Source: Cristatella mucedo (Eukaryota; Bryozoa; Phylactolaemata; Cristatellidae). Taken from it: a DNA stretch of 64,000 nucleotides. Shown here in pieces: positions 11,839 through 26,700 of the stretch. The notes under the pieces were generated by a model. That model saw only the letters and a program-made list of their open reading frames with translations, was not told the origin of the DNA and ran no database searches. Made by a program: the position numbers and the translations under genes. Every line of letters starts with the position of its first letter. The first letter of the stretch is position 1. Location of the stretch: the NCBI GenBank assembly GCA_009760855.2, contig WPIO01000006.1:4708501-4772500 (forward strand), in the 5' to 3' direction.

Positions 11839-14800
11839 TCAAGCTCTTTTCAAATGCTGTGACGACGATGTACTGATGCCATTTGCACGTGCCGGGCTAA
11901 AGAGCTGGGGCAGTGAATGAGAGCTGTTGGCACGGCTTCGCAGCAACGAAGCACCCAACTTTCGGCACATGGCCACGTAAAGGCTGAGCTTCAGTTTGTT
12001 GAAAAGGCAGATCACAGTGGCTGTCACAAACAGCAGATTGTAGAAGAGAACGAGATAAAAATTGCTGAGCCAGTCGAGTCGTGAAAACTCACCCAGGAGG
12101 TCAAATCGGGTAATTCCTACAAAAAAAATAACGCACCAAAACTACAGCAAAAGCTAATCAAAGATGCCAGGTCAAAGGGATCATGGCATGATAGCAGCCC
12201 AAGGAATGGATCAGGCAGCAGCAGCTGCTGCAGTTGCCTTTCCACTTACCCAAAAGTCGACAGAGAACCGGCAACGCAGTGCTCAACACCACCCAAAGAG
12301 CACAATTAGCCGTGATCTTGGTCATCGCAGTGTCTCGGAGCCTGGGCTCCAGACCCATGAATATCGGCAGGCCATAGAGGCCGGCGAGAGATGCAAACAG
12401 TATATAACTGCAGAGCTTCTTTAAGGATGATACAGCATGAGACCGTCTACACAAAGCCAACATCTTTAGCTGGTCGGAATCATCGTACATACGCTAGAAC
12501 TATATTTTATACTTTTACTTTTCACATGACCAGGTACAAGCACAACCGAACGATCCCTAGAAGCTCATCAAGCTCTTCTACCACTGACCAAACCCTAATA
12601 TTGTTAAGCAACAGTGCAGCAGGCTAGGATCACCGAGATCGCTAGGAGAGCGACAATAACGAAGCTTAAACAGCTGGGCGCATCTTTCCGGCCCTGCTGG
12701 CTCTTGCCCTGCAGGGTAGGGTGCTCGCATTTTCAACGATCCAGGTCGTGGGTTTGAGTCCCAAAGCAGTGCAAGCTCGAAAAGCAGCCATTAACGCTGT
12801 TCTGCCACGAAGACGTAGGCAAAAGTAATGTACCAACAAAGACGATAGACAGTAAGTAAGAAATCTGCCCATGTCTGGTTAAAAAGCAGCAAGAAAATGA
12901 ACAATTCGGCATGCATTAATTTATGAACGAACAATTTGGTTACTTTCTGCTCTGATTTGTCCAACTATTGGAGATTAACAGTGCAACAGAAACTGTTTGC
13001 AAGAGATTCCCATGCGAATTTCAGGAAAACTCAGTGTGCTTCGCACAAGGTGGGCCAATGAAAGTGTGCCATTACAGCCACCTGCTTAATATCAATTACA
13101 TATATGGGCAAGCGAATGGTCTCCCGACGAATGTCACGCGTAAAGGGATAATCTCTCCAATTTGAAGAAACTAGATCCACTTAAGCTGACAAGTATAACA
13201 ATCCTTTCTTGTGATGCATTTCCGAGCTGGCCGACTCACATGTAGGATGCATTCATACAGGAGTGAGAGGACTTAATCAACAATTTACATGCTGCTTAAA
13301 GCCCTTCCACTCAAACTCAACTGTGCTATAAAGGACCAAAAACACGGCCACAATATTTCTACATATATCTAAAAAAATATTCCTTCCACAACAGTGTTTC
13401 ATCAAATGTGTCAAGACGAGGTCGCTAGCAATGACTTTAATATGCAGGGTCGGTATACCCTTAAGACCTGGAAACTAAATAATAGACACAGCCACTTGAT
13501 CTGTAAACACATCAAGCAAAGTTGTATAGCAACTGTTATCGTTTGATGGCTGAAAGGATACAATATGACGATGACTTGACACACCACACCAGCTAAACCA
13601 AAGGCCGAGAAGGAAACAGTCCCCAGGGTGATAGCCTGCAAACATAGATATGCAGCAATAGAAACAGCAGAACCCAACCAAAGAAAATACGACAAGCAGT
13701 AGCATAGGTGATTGCAGCATCAAGCGTAACAGGATATAGATACATGTCATTAAGAAAACATTTATTACTTAAAAAGCCAGACCATTGAAACCCTACAACA
13801 CGTGCATCATGCATTAGACCGGCAGCTCTGCCCAGTCGGATTTTGGCAATAACTTATCAGCCATAACTCAAATTACTTTTTATTTGACAAATTATGTCAA
13901 ATCAATTTTCCCATTGACACGCCATTAATCTGTTCCGGAACCCAAAAACACTGAGATTTTTTGTTACATGTTTTTAAATCACAAAATGTACTTATAAATA
14001 ACGAATATTGTTTTAAAAACAATACAATGGAATGTTTTACAACAAACAGGTGCTATTAATCCTAATGTACATGAGTAACATGAAGATCAGACGACTTAAA
14101 GATGCTAATAGAGTCAGAGGAGAAAGGCTGAAATGAATATCTGAATCCCATTCACTGATTTTTGCCCTTTTTGCCGGTTTTCCTAGCTTTGAGTTTATTG
14201 GCTGGGCCTTTACGTGGACGTGACGATTGTTATCAGGTATGTGATGAACTCTCACAAGATGATATTGCCTAAATAGAGTACAGTACATACTTAGCTGTTC
14301 CTGCCGTAGTCGGATTTAATACCGAAGTCTGGCGATCTTGTGCATTCAAGTACCACGGTGTCTCGCTCAAGTCTGTCTGGGAGCGAACCAACAGGCCTGA
14401 GTTTGACATCACACCCGGGTCGTAGGGGAGCATCTTGCAAGGGAACGTCGTTCATTACCCTACCCTTATTGGCCTGAGCAACCACACACAGTGCAAGGTT
14501 TGCTACAGCAATTAGGGGGGAGAGGGGAGAGTATCTGATGCTGGCTTGTAACCTGAATTTTAGCTGGCAACGCAAAACAAAAAATCGACCGAGACAGCTT
14601 AGTATCTCGAAACACTCGTATGTCGAGACACTCGTAAGCTGAGGTACCGCTGAAGTCTAAAAGGACATCACTATTCTACAACTTTATTTCCATCCAATTG
14701 GGACAAGAAGAAAAAATAATAATATAATAATTAAATGCAATCGATTTCCGGCTGTAACTCCACAAAGCCACTAGGACTAAGCATGACAGCTTTCTAATGT

Positions 14801-17629
14801 AATGTAACGTATCTCCTTCTGTAACTCCACAAAGTCATAAAGACTATGTGGGTGTTTACAGCACATTCCAGAACGCACAGTGGCTTTCGGTGAGCATAAT
14901 CTGGCTAACAGCCTTCATCTCACGCAAAGGGAAAGGGAGAACCGTGGCTGGGTCAGTAGGGCAGTCAAGGAAGTGTGTGAAGGCTTCCTTCCACTGCACT
15001 CAAATAAATCATCAATCAATGGCAGTCCAGAAATCATATAAGGGTGCACGTGAGCTGGGATGAACAGCTTTGCAAAGTTTGATGCTCTGCAATGCCCTCA
15101 GCTCACGTCGTTCAGCCCTTCTTCTTCACTCCTCCCTCATTTTAGTCGCGAGGTCAGCGACAAGGTGCACCACTTGCAAAGCACTATGCACAGGTGTGAG
15201 AGATCAAAGCGAACCGTTGGACGAGTATGCTATGCATCAGTGCTTGCATTTCGGTACACATGTCTGCAAAGCTGCCCCAATTTTGCTCCAAAAGTACTAG
15301 GCAGAAGAGTTCCGATGATTACATAATTATTTACTGTATTTGAATAGTGCCCAGGGAGAACTAAATTTAATCCATTCGGTTTACATATGCCGAAGGACTC
15401 GAGCCTACGACCTTGATCGTTTAAGGCGAGCACCTTACCCCCAAACCCGCACAGCAGTGACTCGCTGGAGCACGCTACACATTTCAGCTTAGTGGACGTT
15501 CGACCTGGATCAGTTTACTAAAGCACACAAGGTAACTTATTCATGAAGACTTTGCCAGAGTGCCTTGCTGCAACGAATTACTAAAGGGAAATGGGTCGGA
15601 TTGGTAACAACTCAACCTCAACCAGGTGAGCAGGAAATAAGTAGCTGCCTAAATGAGCTGCCTACACGACCTGCTACTCGTTTCATTGACAAAAAAAGAG
15701 GGAATGCCCGCCGCTGGACCCCTACCAAATAAACCAGCGCCGTCTCACGGATACGCCAAATTTCACACTTATGCACGCATGCCACACTGGTAAGTAGCTT
15801 GCACAAGAAGCAAGTCGGCACCCAATTTAATGATGGGCTCACCACGCCTAATGTAAATCGCAGCAGCTCTACACATTGCAGACCAACTGAGGCCGGAGTG
15901 CAGCCACCCCATACTCAACAGCCAAGTTTGGCCTCTAGCAGCAGAGATCGGTCGCTGCTGCTGCAACGGCTCTGCCGATAGTCTGCTGCTGGTACGGCGG
16001 CGAATGGACTCGAAGCCTTAGGGGCTGCTTGTAGCCCAGTAGTTTCCTGGCTCGGCAATAGCACGCCTTTGCATGCATTTTTACCGAAACAACGCTATTG
16101 GCACTGGTGGGTACACGCACTCGCACATACCCGTGTACACCGACATCCACACCCACACACTCATGCCAGTCGTAGACAGCTGGGGTTCACGTGATGATTT
16201 GCACTAGCCCGTCATATGAAACTGGGCAAGAGCACTCATCATGCATGGGCCGAAACAGATACTTACATGGTCCACTCCCGGAAGCGAGCTTCGGCCAAAG
16301 AAAAGCTCCAGCGTGTGGTAGGAAACCATTAGCACAGAGATCACCTGAAGTGCAAGAAAAGAAGCAAAGCTGTCGAGTCACAGCGAATTCGAAAGATTTA
16401 ACAACACGAACTTACTTATCTGAGCAACAAGAAAGTAAACACTAGTTTTACATGCCACACAGAGCACTTCAAATAAAAAATACAAGCTGATTTAACAGCC
16501 TCTTTTGCATAGCATCAGCAGAGCCTTTATAGCTGTTGCCACCGCTTGCAGTCGCTATAAAGGATTGCCCACTACAGGACTTGAAGCTATAACTTCGGGA
16601 CCAAATCGTGAAAGGCAACTGCCTTACCTAGTGTGCCATCACGGTTCACCTAATTGTCGGTAATGGCAGGACACAGCACTGCAGCGTTAGGTAGCCGGAA
16701 TTTTCACTAGCTCTCAAGCAAATCCTGCTTATAATGGAAGTGAGCATGTGACAGTGTGTGGGGACGTGACTTTGCAGTCTTCGGAGACCTCTCAGACTGC
16801 TTAAGCAGCCACAAGCTCACGACCGGTGGAAGGGCAGACGATGACTTTGCAGATGACTCGGCAGTACTGCCCAAATCCATGCATTGGCAGCATCTGTGAG
16901 GACATCCATCTACCACAAACTGCTGCCAGCTGTCAGGCGGGTTCGGAACGAACAATGACCCGACAGTGCGAAAAACAACACATGCATGGAATATAAGGGC
17001 TGCCGAAGGAGTACAACCGAAAGGGAGGGCTAGATCCCTCGATGCCGGCAGCCGTCTAGTGTGTGTAGACAGGGCTTGGCCAAAATAGCTTGAAATAAAG
17101 GTTTTGGTTTAGGAGCCAGCAGACTTGTTGCTCGGTCGCGCTACCCAGCCCGAATTTAATTGCACCTCTTCGAGGTGTGAGCTTGTGCCTGCGATCACGT
17201 GAGCGATCGAGTGCACGTGACTGGGTGTGGACTGATGGGAAAATTTTGGATGAAAAAGGGGGTGCGTTGCTAGTTTCGTGCATGCGATTGCCAACTAGAA
17301 GCGATTTCATGAAGGAATAATCAAGAACTGACGTGCAAAAAAGTTACCGAATACATTTTCCCCATGCAAGGTCAGTTTTTTCTTTGAAAAAGGAATGTAG
17401 CAAGAGCTTAAGCAGTTAAAAAAAGTCAGATATTTGAGAGGCCAGCCACCGAAGAGAACGAAGGTTTAATGAAGGATTTAGCTGGCAAATGCAGCTAACG
17501 CATTACCTTACTGGGTTGGGTGTGAAACCATGCCCCGAACGACAATGACTTGACATGATCTTGCAAGCTGGTCGTAGACTGAGAACCAGGCAATACGCAT
17601 CATGCATTCAACATTTGTTGCCTGCTCTG

Positions 17630-17716
<87 letters not shown>

Positions 17717-20700
17717 CATGCAAATATGGTTGCCTCTTGCTGTGTACATCGCTACAGAATGCTATTGCATAGCACTAGCACTAGAGCCTGCATTTGGGAT
17801 ATCAGCTTAGTCTAGACGTTCTAGCCACCCAAACTTGCCCCAGACGAATTCCACCACCTCGATCCTAGAGGACGAACAATTTAAGCTGCAAAGCCACTGC
17901 TCCATGAGTTATAAAAGCGTCAGACAGCTGCTGCTCTGCCACTAGCTCTTACACAGGTTGAATGGTGGACAGCACTGATTGGATGAGGGCGATAGTTTCA
18001 GCCTTGCATTGCAGAAGTAGCAGCACGTGGCACGCCCCCAGATCTGGCCGGCCACTGAGTGGTGGTGCCAAGGGAAGCCAATCCAGCGCGAACACAGCAT
18101 TTGCCAAGGGTATGCGTACCGTCAGTATAGAGAGAGCCATCATTGCTAATGGGTAACCAATGTTCCTCAACACAGACGAAACCTTCATTTTTGTTTCTGA
18201 AAATAAAGTCAGCCACGACATAAGCCACAATAAGCAGGAAACAGCAGTTGAGTGGGGCAGGTCCCAGCAATATGCAAAAAACAGACCCCAGGCAGGTGGT
18301 CTCAGCAACCTACTTACTAGTCATATGCAGAAGTTGACAAAATGCCAAAGATGACTATTGGCCTTACTTATTCGAATAGCACTGCCACTGACACCACCAA
18401 GACTTGGCAACTGAACATTCTATGCGGATGATCCTCAGTTGTACCTTTGCTTTGATCCCTCCCAGCCCTCGAGCATGTCGAATTCTCTTAATTCCCTTGC
18501 TGCATGTATTGATTACATCTGCACATAGATGGCAGCAAATTTTATAAAATTGAATGACGATAAACCACCTTACTAGTTATGGGCAAACCAAGTGTAATTC
18601 ATAAATTGGAAAGGCTAATGCTCAAAATAAGCTCTGCCAGCATATCTCCTGCTGAGTCTGCACGAAATCTAGGTGTTATGTTCCCAAGTGACCTTTCGTT
18701 AGACGACCACACCAGCTCCACAATCAAGTCTACCTACTTTCAGTCACAAGCATTGCTAAAATTCGGGCTTGTTTAGACAGGGATACCACATCTAAGTTAG
18801 TCCGTGCATTTGAGAAATCCCGTCTCAACTTCTGTAACTCACTGCTTGCTGGTCAACCGGCCTGTGCAATCAGGCAATTACAGCTGGTGCAAAACTCGGC
18901 AGCTAGGCTTGTCTGTCGTGAGCTTCCAGCTGCCACATCTCACCACTTCTTACCGACATGCACTGGCTCCCATTCAATCAACGAATCGACTTCAAGGTTG
19001 TGTCACTCACTTTCAGGTCCCTTCATTCTTTGGCACCAGCCTACCTATCAGTTCTACTCACCCTCCAGGCTAAGCAACGTACCACTCGCTTTTCAGAATC
19101 TAACTGTTTACCTATACCTCGTACAAACCTCAAATCCTTTGGAGACCGTGTCTTTAGTTCGTATGCTCCCAAAGCCTGGAACTCCCTTCCGACCTGCGTC
19201 AGAACATCCCCTGACTTTACCAAATTTAAAAAGAAACTAAAATCAGTTATTTATCACAGCATTCAGTGGGTCCCTGTGATTCGACCTTTATGTGCCTATG
19301 CGTGCTGACGTGTGCATGCTGCCACTAACCACACTTGCATGCTTACCCTGTGCATGAGTCCCTGATCATGTTATTGTTGTTGTTTATTGAGCATCCTACC
19401 ACCAACCCTTCGATCATGCTTCCTTTGCAGCAAATGTGGAGCTGATAGAAAGAAATCAAGTTCAGAAAGCGCCTTATCAAATGTGTTATTATTATTATAA
19501 CATGCACTGACATCACAGGTGGTATCCTAAACAAACCAATGGGCAATGGAGTTAACTGAGTGGTTAGTGCACAATTTATAAGCTTGTATTAGCCTAACGT
19601 AGCAGGCATTAACATTCTCCATCGGACGTCGGTTCCTACCTAGATCTCTCCTTGCCAGCTCGGTTTCATGAAGCAAGTCGCTGATGTTTTGACGATGACT
19701 TTGAGCAGATGTAGTCTGATAACCTCGTCTTCGCACACCATTGACGACAGGGGCAAGAGTGAACGTCAATGACTGCTCTGTGAAACGAGAAAGAGTGAGT
19801 AAGGCCAGACTGCACTCTCTACAGCTAGCTCACAAAATTAAGTCCTAGTACTAACCAGTCCAAGTGCAAGAGCATCATATCAGAGGCATAGCGCAAGCGA
19901 GGCTGAACCTTCCATCAGCATCAGAGTTCTGCACAGGTTCTTTGCAGTACAGTCCAATAAGTAAGGCAAAAGAGGTCGCTGCTAAACTTGCACGACTACT
20001 AAAAGTGCAAACGAAATCTTCATGCTAAAGCAGAACAGCATACATCCAGGTGACAGTCATCCCAGTGACAGTCAACTTGGCCAACAAAGCAGGAAAAGAT
20101 AATCCTCAGCACAAACAACTGATCAGCTTGACAAGGCATAGCACTGTTGAGTTTGCCAGAAGACTATGTCGGATTAAGCCTTACCGATCCGGTTTAAAGG
20201 GCAAAATATAGAAAATTATGGAATCAAGTTTTTTATACCTTTGCATTGCAAGTGCGCAATACCCAAAAAATCTACCATTCAATTATTTGGCAGATACGCG
20301 ATCAAGTCACCTTAACAAGGAATCGAGATGAAGATTCAAGCACTTCATTGCCGGCTCATCAAGCCATAAACTGCAAATGTATATGCTACGCACTCGACAA
20401 AAGATATCAACCATGGCCCATTTCAATACGTAAAATAATAAAACTAGTCTCAAAAGATGCTAGCATATGGAAAATGAGCACATGTTGCCACTTGGCAGCT
20501 AATAAGTGAATAGAGAAATACTCAATATAAAAGAAAGTCATAGAGCCACACATAAGGAAATGCTTCACACACCTTTCAGTTGACAGCTAGACTAATAGGA
20601 TCAAAGTTCATATTTGGTAGTGATGGTCAGGCATTGGTAATAACTAAGAAACTAGAGATAGGAACAAAACTGACTGCTGCAGTCACCAGTGTTTGGACCA

Positions 20701-23700
20701 GCAAGAGACAGGCAGATTGAAGTGTGAAGATTTGAAACCTGTTTCGGTAGTTGAATCTGGATATATCAAGGCAAAAAGTGAGGCTTGGAGCAATAATGAA
20801 CAGAGTGCACACTGACAAATGGCAAAAGAAAATGCAATGCAGGTGGGTGGAAGCAACTTTTTTTTTTAACGGCTCTTAATCCATGCAATCAACCATAGTT
20901 TCAACAAGCTCATCACGAATGCTTTAAATGGGGAATAATAAGAAAATTGGCCAACAAATTTGATCAAAATTAGTTTTTTGTTCAAGGTGCATTCCAAAAG
21001 ACAAATGCAGAAATGTCATCTAAGTTTTGATGATTTCCACATGAAAAGAAAGCGTTAAAAACAATGATTAGGAGTTCCATTTCTAACCAGGAAGTAAACA
21101 GGAAGCCTCATAACGTAAATAACAACTTTACATATTTCAGCATCGTATGCGACTCGCATCCAAACTTACTGCATTTGGGTACATCGAGGTACAAGCTTGC
21201 AGCTCGTTAAGGTACACGCTTGTGACTTTCAAACAGCTTTCTTTACAGCGTAGCTCAGTGCCATGTAAATACAATAACTTGGTCAATGCTAGACAGATCA
21301 ATGTGAAATGCGAATAAGCTCTGCTTGTACAACACTGGATAGTTCCTTTCTGATTTCGGTTAGCTTCGTATTGCTATACATGTTCTCAAGCGACCTTGAA
21401 CTTTATATTTATAATAATAATATTAATGCACTTGATAAAGCGCCCTCAGAGAACTCAATCTCTTTCTAGGTGATTTACATTTGCTGCAAAGGGAAATGCG
21501 ATTGAACGGTGAGTAATATCATGCTTGATAAACAACATGAATAACATGGTTAGGGGTGACATGCACAGGGTCACCATGCAAATGTGGTTATTGGCAGCAT
21601 GCACAGTGTTAGCACGCATAGGCACATAAAGGTCGAGTCACAGGGACCCACTAAATGCAGTCCTAAATAGGTGTTTTTAAGTTCTTTTTAAATGTGGTCA
21701 AGTCAGGGGACGTTCTGACACAAGTCGGGAGTGAGTTCCAGGCTTTGGGAGCATACGAACTAAATGCACGGTCTCCAAAGGATTTGAGGTTTGTACGAGG
21801 TATTGGTAAACTGTTGGATTCCGAAAAGCCGGTGGTACGATGCTTGGCCTGGTGGGGGACTAGATCTGAGGGATAGGCCGGAGCCAAAGAATGAAGTGAC
21901 CTAAAAGTGAGCGACAAAACATTGAACTCGATTCGTTGCTTGACTGGTAGCCAGTGCAGGTCGGCGAGAAGTGGTGTGATATGGCTGCTGCAACGCTCAC
22001 GACAGACAAGCCTAGCTGCAGAGTTTTGCACCAGCTGTAATCGCCTGATTGCACATGCTGGTAGGCCAGCAAGCAATGAGTTACAGAAGTCAAGATGGGA
22101 TGTCACGAATGCACGTAACCACTTTGACATGGTATCCTTATCTAAATTGTGCGATCATGCTTAATTAATTCACGACATACTTCGTTCTTTAACTTTGTCA
22201 AGGCTGATCGGGTGTAAGGCAGTGTCCTGCCTTGTTTGAGGTATTTGGTGCATTCTTACAACACATAGAATTGAATTTGCCGATGTTTCCAGGTTGGAAT
22301 GTATGGGCATTTAGCCACAGACCGACCTCGACTTTTCAAGGACATCAAAAGGTCAATTGTTACATTGAAGGATAGTTAATGTTGGCACAATGACACGGCG
22401 ATTGTTCCATCGGTTATCGTTATTCAATGATTAGTTAATTAGAGGGATAAAACCCACGCTTGGAAAAATAACTGCAAGCCTTCCCATTTTCTAATTATTC
22501 ACTATTAACAACCCACGGTAAACAACCAAAGCTTGCTAAGCATGGCAACGGAGGTCCTTCAGGCAACGTGCACATCTTCGGAGATGATACACTCATAATG
22601 AAGCAGGTTTTACACGATTATTCACAGGAGCAGGGGAATTATGCAATACCTGTCATTTTCCTTCTCAAGCTATCTTCAACAAACGCAACACTGTACATTT
22701 CTTCGTTCAAATTTCGTAGAAACTGGCGAAAGAAAGAAAGGAGACTCAAAAAAGGAAAACAAACATCCCAGAACCAGCATTCACTACAATGCCAGCTCAG
22801 GTATTCAAAATTAGATGAGCAAAACAAGACACTTTACAGAATTGCAAAAACTATAATCCAGCTATCTCTAAATGTATCCCTTCTCCGAACCTGATGGCAA
22901 CTTTGATTTGCCATACAAAGTGATTCCATTCATGGGAAGACGACGAACTTACAAAGATCCACGACAACAAAGTCAGACAGTCAAAGCCAACACATAAGAA
23001 TGTCGAAATCCCAATAGTAATAATAGTAATAATCCATTTATGTATCACCCCGAAGACCATGTATCTCTCCAGGCACCTCATCTCTTATACCTTATCTTTC
23101 TAGGCACCTTAATATGCCAAAAAGCATGTCAAATGGATGAAGACAACTTGCATTGTGTCAGCAATCCTAAGCACATACTGGAGATTCACGTGGCCGGAGT
23201 AAAGGCTCCAAAGCTTGGATGCATTTTTAGCGACTCTTCCAATGACAACAAATCAGGAATGACGTTGTGTCAGTGGGTAGTGAGTGTACTTAAGTGGTCT
23301 TTGATCTTCGAGCATGAGAAAAAGTGCTCCTTATTTGTAAAACTTTAAATTTGAATGATGCCACTTGTTATAAAACACTGTTTTTAGACCACGGTGATGG
23401 TCCTTCCAGGCCCAACAACTTTCTGCACCTAGGCTTAAGCAGCACAGTAACTGATAGGACGGTATTCATGGGATTTGATGCTTGCTAGATGAACAGCCAA
23501 ACGACCAAAGTTAGCAGGTGATGCATGGTAGGCCTGAGGAAGAAGTAATCCGGATAGGTAGGCTAGGGCAAACTAATCAAGGAGCATAAAGGTGAGTGAT
23601 AAAACCTGGAAATCGATACACTTCAGCAGTTGCAACGTTTGTGACAGACAAGGCTACCAGCCGACCAAGTGTAAGGGTTTTATTGCACAGGCAGGAAGAC

Positions 23701-26700
23701 CTACAAGTAACAAATTATAGAAGTAATAATGATAATACATTTGTATGGCACTCTCAGAGAACGGAATCTTTTTGAACACATTACAGATATAGTATAGAAA
23801 ACATGACCAAATTATTAGTTATAATATTCACAATGTCATCAAGCATAACGTTGTTTGATGTGACATGTGACATGATCAGCACAACATGTAGATAAGCTTC
23901 TTTTTTAAATGTCGTCACGTCAGAGGATGTCATGACGTCAGTCGGGAGTGAGTTCCAGGCTTTGGGAGCATGTTGTCTAGACAGGGAAGCCACGAATAGG
24001 TGGCTGGCGGCCATGTCATTATCTAAGCGCAAATTTTGAAATAGTGTCTACATAAAAACTGTCAGGCATGACAATTGAGGTGACGTAGTCGAGTAGCAAA
24101 AAGTCACTCGGGGAGGGGACAATCATGTTCCACACAGAGGCTACTCGTGGTATGCTGGCCAAGCCATTTTGGAAGCTCAAATTTCAGATTAACACCAGGT
24201 TTGCCATAGTTAGTAAGTCGGTTTGATCTTTATTCACTCGCAAGACAGTTTCAGCCATCTAATTTCGAATGTCAGGCACATTTCCAGTGGCACATTTAAG
24301 TGATCTGGTGTCCTTTTCCAAAGTGACCTTTCAGCGAAAATATAGCTGATTCAACAGCCTCATTTATTTATATAGCAGCAGGAGAGTCTTAATGGCTATA
24401 ACCATGGCTTGCAAGTGGGATATAATGATTCGATTACCACAGCAATACTCAAACCCATGACCTGGGTCATGAAAAGCAAGCAAGCACCTTACTTCTTGGG
24501 CTAAGACACTAAGACAGACGACCACACCACCTCTATCTACACAGTGAAGTTACTTAACTACTTTCGGCTACATAACATAGCACGAGTGTGGGCTTGCTTA
24601 AACAGAGAAACCGAATCTAACTGGGTCAATTCTTTTGTGGCAACCAGTATTGGCTTTAGTAACTCAATACCCGGAGAACTTCTGGCCTGTGTAGTACACT
24701 GCTTAGTTAGTGCAGAATTCCACAGCTAAGCCTGTCTGTCGCCACTGTTGCAACTGTCAAACTACACCACTTCTCACCAATCTGCACTGGCTCACCATTA
24801 AACAGCATATCGACTTCAAGGTGTCGTCATTCAATTTCAGGTTATTTCATTCTCTTGATGCCTCTTACCAATCAAAAATGCTGCTACAACAGGTTTCTCA
24901 TTGTACGCCTAGCTCATCTTACTCAAATTGTTTAGTAGTGCCTCTAAACCAATATCACATCCCTTGGAGACCGAGCTTTCAGTTTGCACGAACACACAGC
25001 ATGCAACTCTCCCCTCACATGGTGTCACGACATTCCTTAACTTGATTATATTTAAAATACGATAAAACCCACTTGTTCCACACAGCATTCGCTTCGTTTG
25101 CATGAATTATCTTTTATGGGCTTTAGAATGCTGACACTGTGCACTCTACCTCTACCCAATTAACATCCTGCATTTGCAGCATGTGTAAAGTGCCCAGAAA
25201 GAGATTAGATTCTCTTAGGGTGCAATATTAATGTCTTGTTATCATTATCATTAACTACTATAAGCTGAAAGGCCAAAGCAAAGAAACTAGGGAGATAATG
25301 TTTGGAAATGAATAGCTCAGGCACCACTAGCTAGCAAAATATATTCTGCTGGTTCCTGCCCCCCCCCCAGGCAACGTAGCCTCTCTGAAGACATTGTCTG
25401 GTTTAAATATCCCTCGAGAATTAACACTTGCATATTTGCGAGCATTTTCTTATACTCGGTGTTACAAAAATCCTAGCAGTATGGCCACAGCTACTGTCGT
25501 AGTAAATTCGCTCGAGTATAAAGAGGGTTTCAATGACGTAAGGCATACTAAAGTTGAGCACAGCCTGTGAATATACATATTAACAGCTACAACTAAACTT
25601 ATATGTGTTAATATGTATGAGTACAGTGTGGTGTCGTCAGCCATGATTCTTTAGACCTCCCCTATCTTGCCAGGCATAAAGAGCACAGGCTTTTGCATTG
25701 TCTCTACTGCTGCAGCAAATTCCACAAAGCCTAAGTTTTACTGAAAAGGTGGGCCACGGTACAGGCCGAACACCTGCCTCAGCCACCTATCAAATTCGCC
25801 CCACTGCTGTTCAACTGGGTTCGAGTCAGGCTGGCCCCCTATTGCTGGAGAAGCACGATGGATTTCACAGCTCTAACACTGCTGAGGGTTGATACATTTG
25901 GCAGCAAGATAACGACCTCGAGTATACTGCTACCAGGCCACCAAAGTACTTTCCTACATATCAGCCAATTTTAAATTCAAACGGGCAACCGGAATGACCA
26001 CGAGCAAGCAAACAAAACAAAAGTAGAAGGCACTGCTAAGCATTAGAACGGCATGCTGCAGACCGCCCAGAAAACCTGGGGAGACTCTCAAAAGCCAGCA
26101 AAGTCAATCTAGAGCAAGCAGCGACACTTACGTGAGGCTTCACTATCACTTTGTTGACCATAGAGAACAGCCTCGCAAAGCCCAGCGGAGTGCACACTAC
26201 AAACGACAAGGATCACGAGACCACCTCGCAAAAGTGACAAGCCGAAGCCAAACCAGGGGCCACATCAGCTGGATAGAGCAGACCATGCAGGCATCAGACG
26301 GCTTCCGGGTTGCGCCTAGAGCGTCTGACGATTCGTGCTGGCGAACTGCCGACCCGCCCCAACCCAAACCACTGCCGTAGCTGCAGGCCAACTCACGAAG
26401 CAGGAGCAGCACGCCGATCAGGGTAATCCACGAGTCCACATATGGAACGCAGGAGAGCCAGGTGCCGATAAAGAAGACTGCAAATAAGAACGTGGCGACC
26501 GATTGAAGAGCGCTCCAACACAGAAGCCGATCTAACGGTGCACGGAAAGAGAGATCCCAAACCGCCCGGTGAAGTGGGCGTACCAGCGGAGAGTGAGACG
26601 TACCGTCGAGCAGCCGGTGGCTGCTGCCGCTGTTATTCTGCGGGCCGATGATGCCCAAGAAAGCCGATGCGACACAGAACAGGGAAACGACGAGCACGGC

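Noticed and set aside
17508-17723. Open frame of Tyr/Ile repeats
   Set aside because: Produced by the (TA)n tract; same for frames over the AC, TG, CT, GA and GT tracts.
26132-26380. Plus-strand frame over LMBR1L exons 7-8
   Set aside because: Shadow of resolved minus-strand exons.
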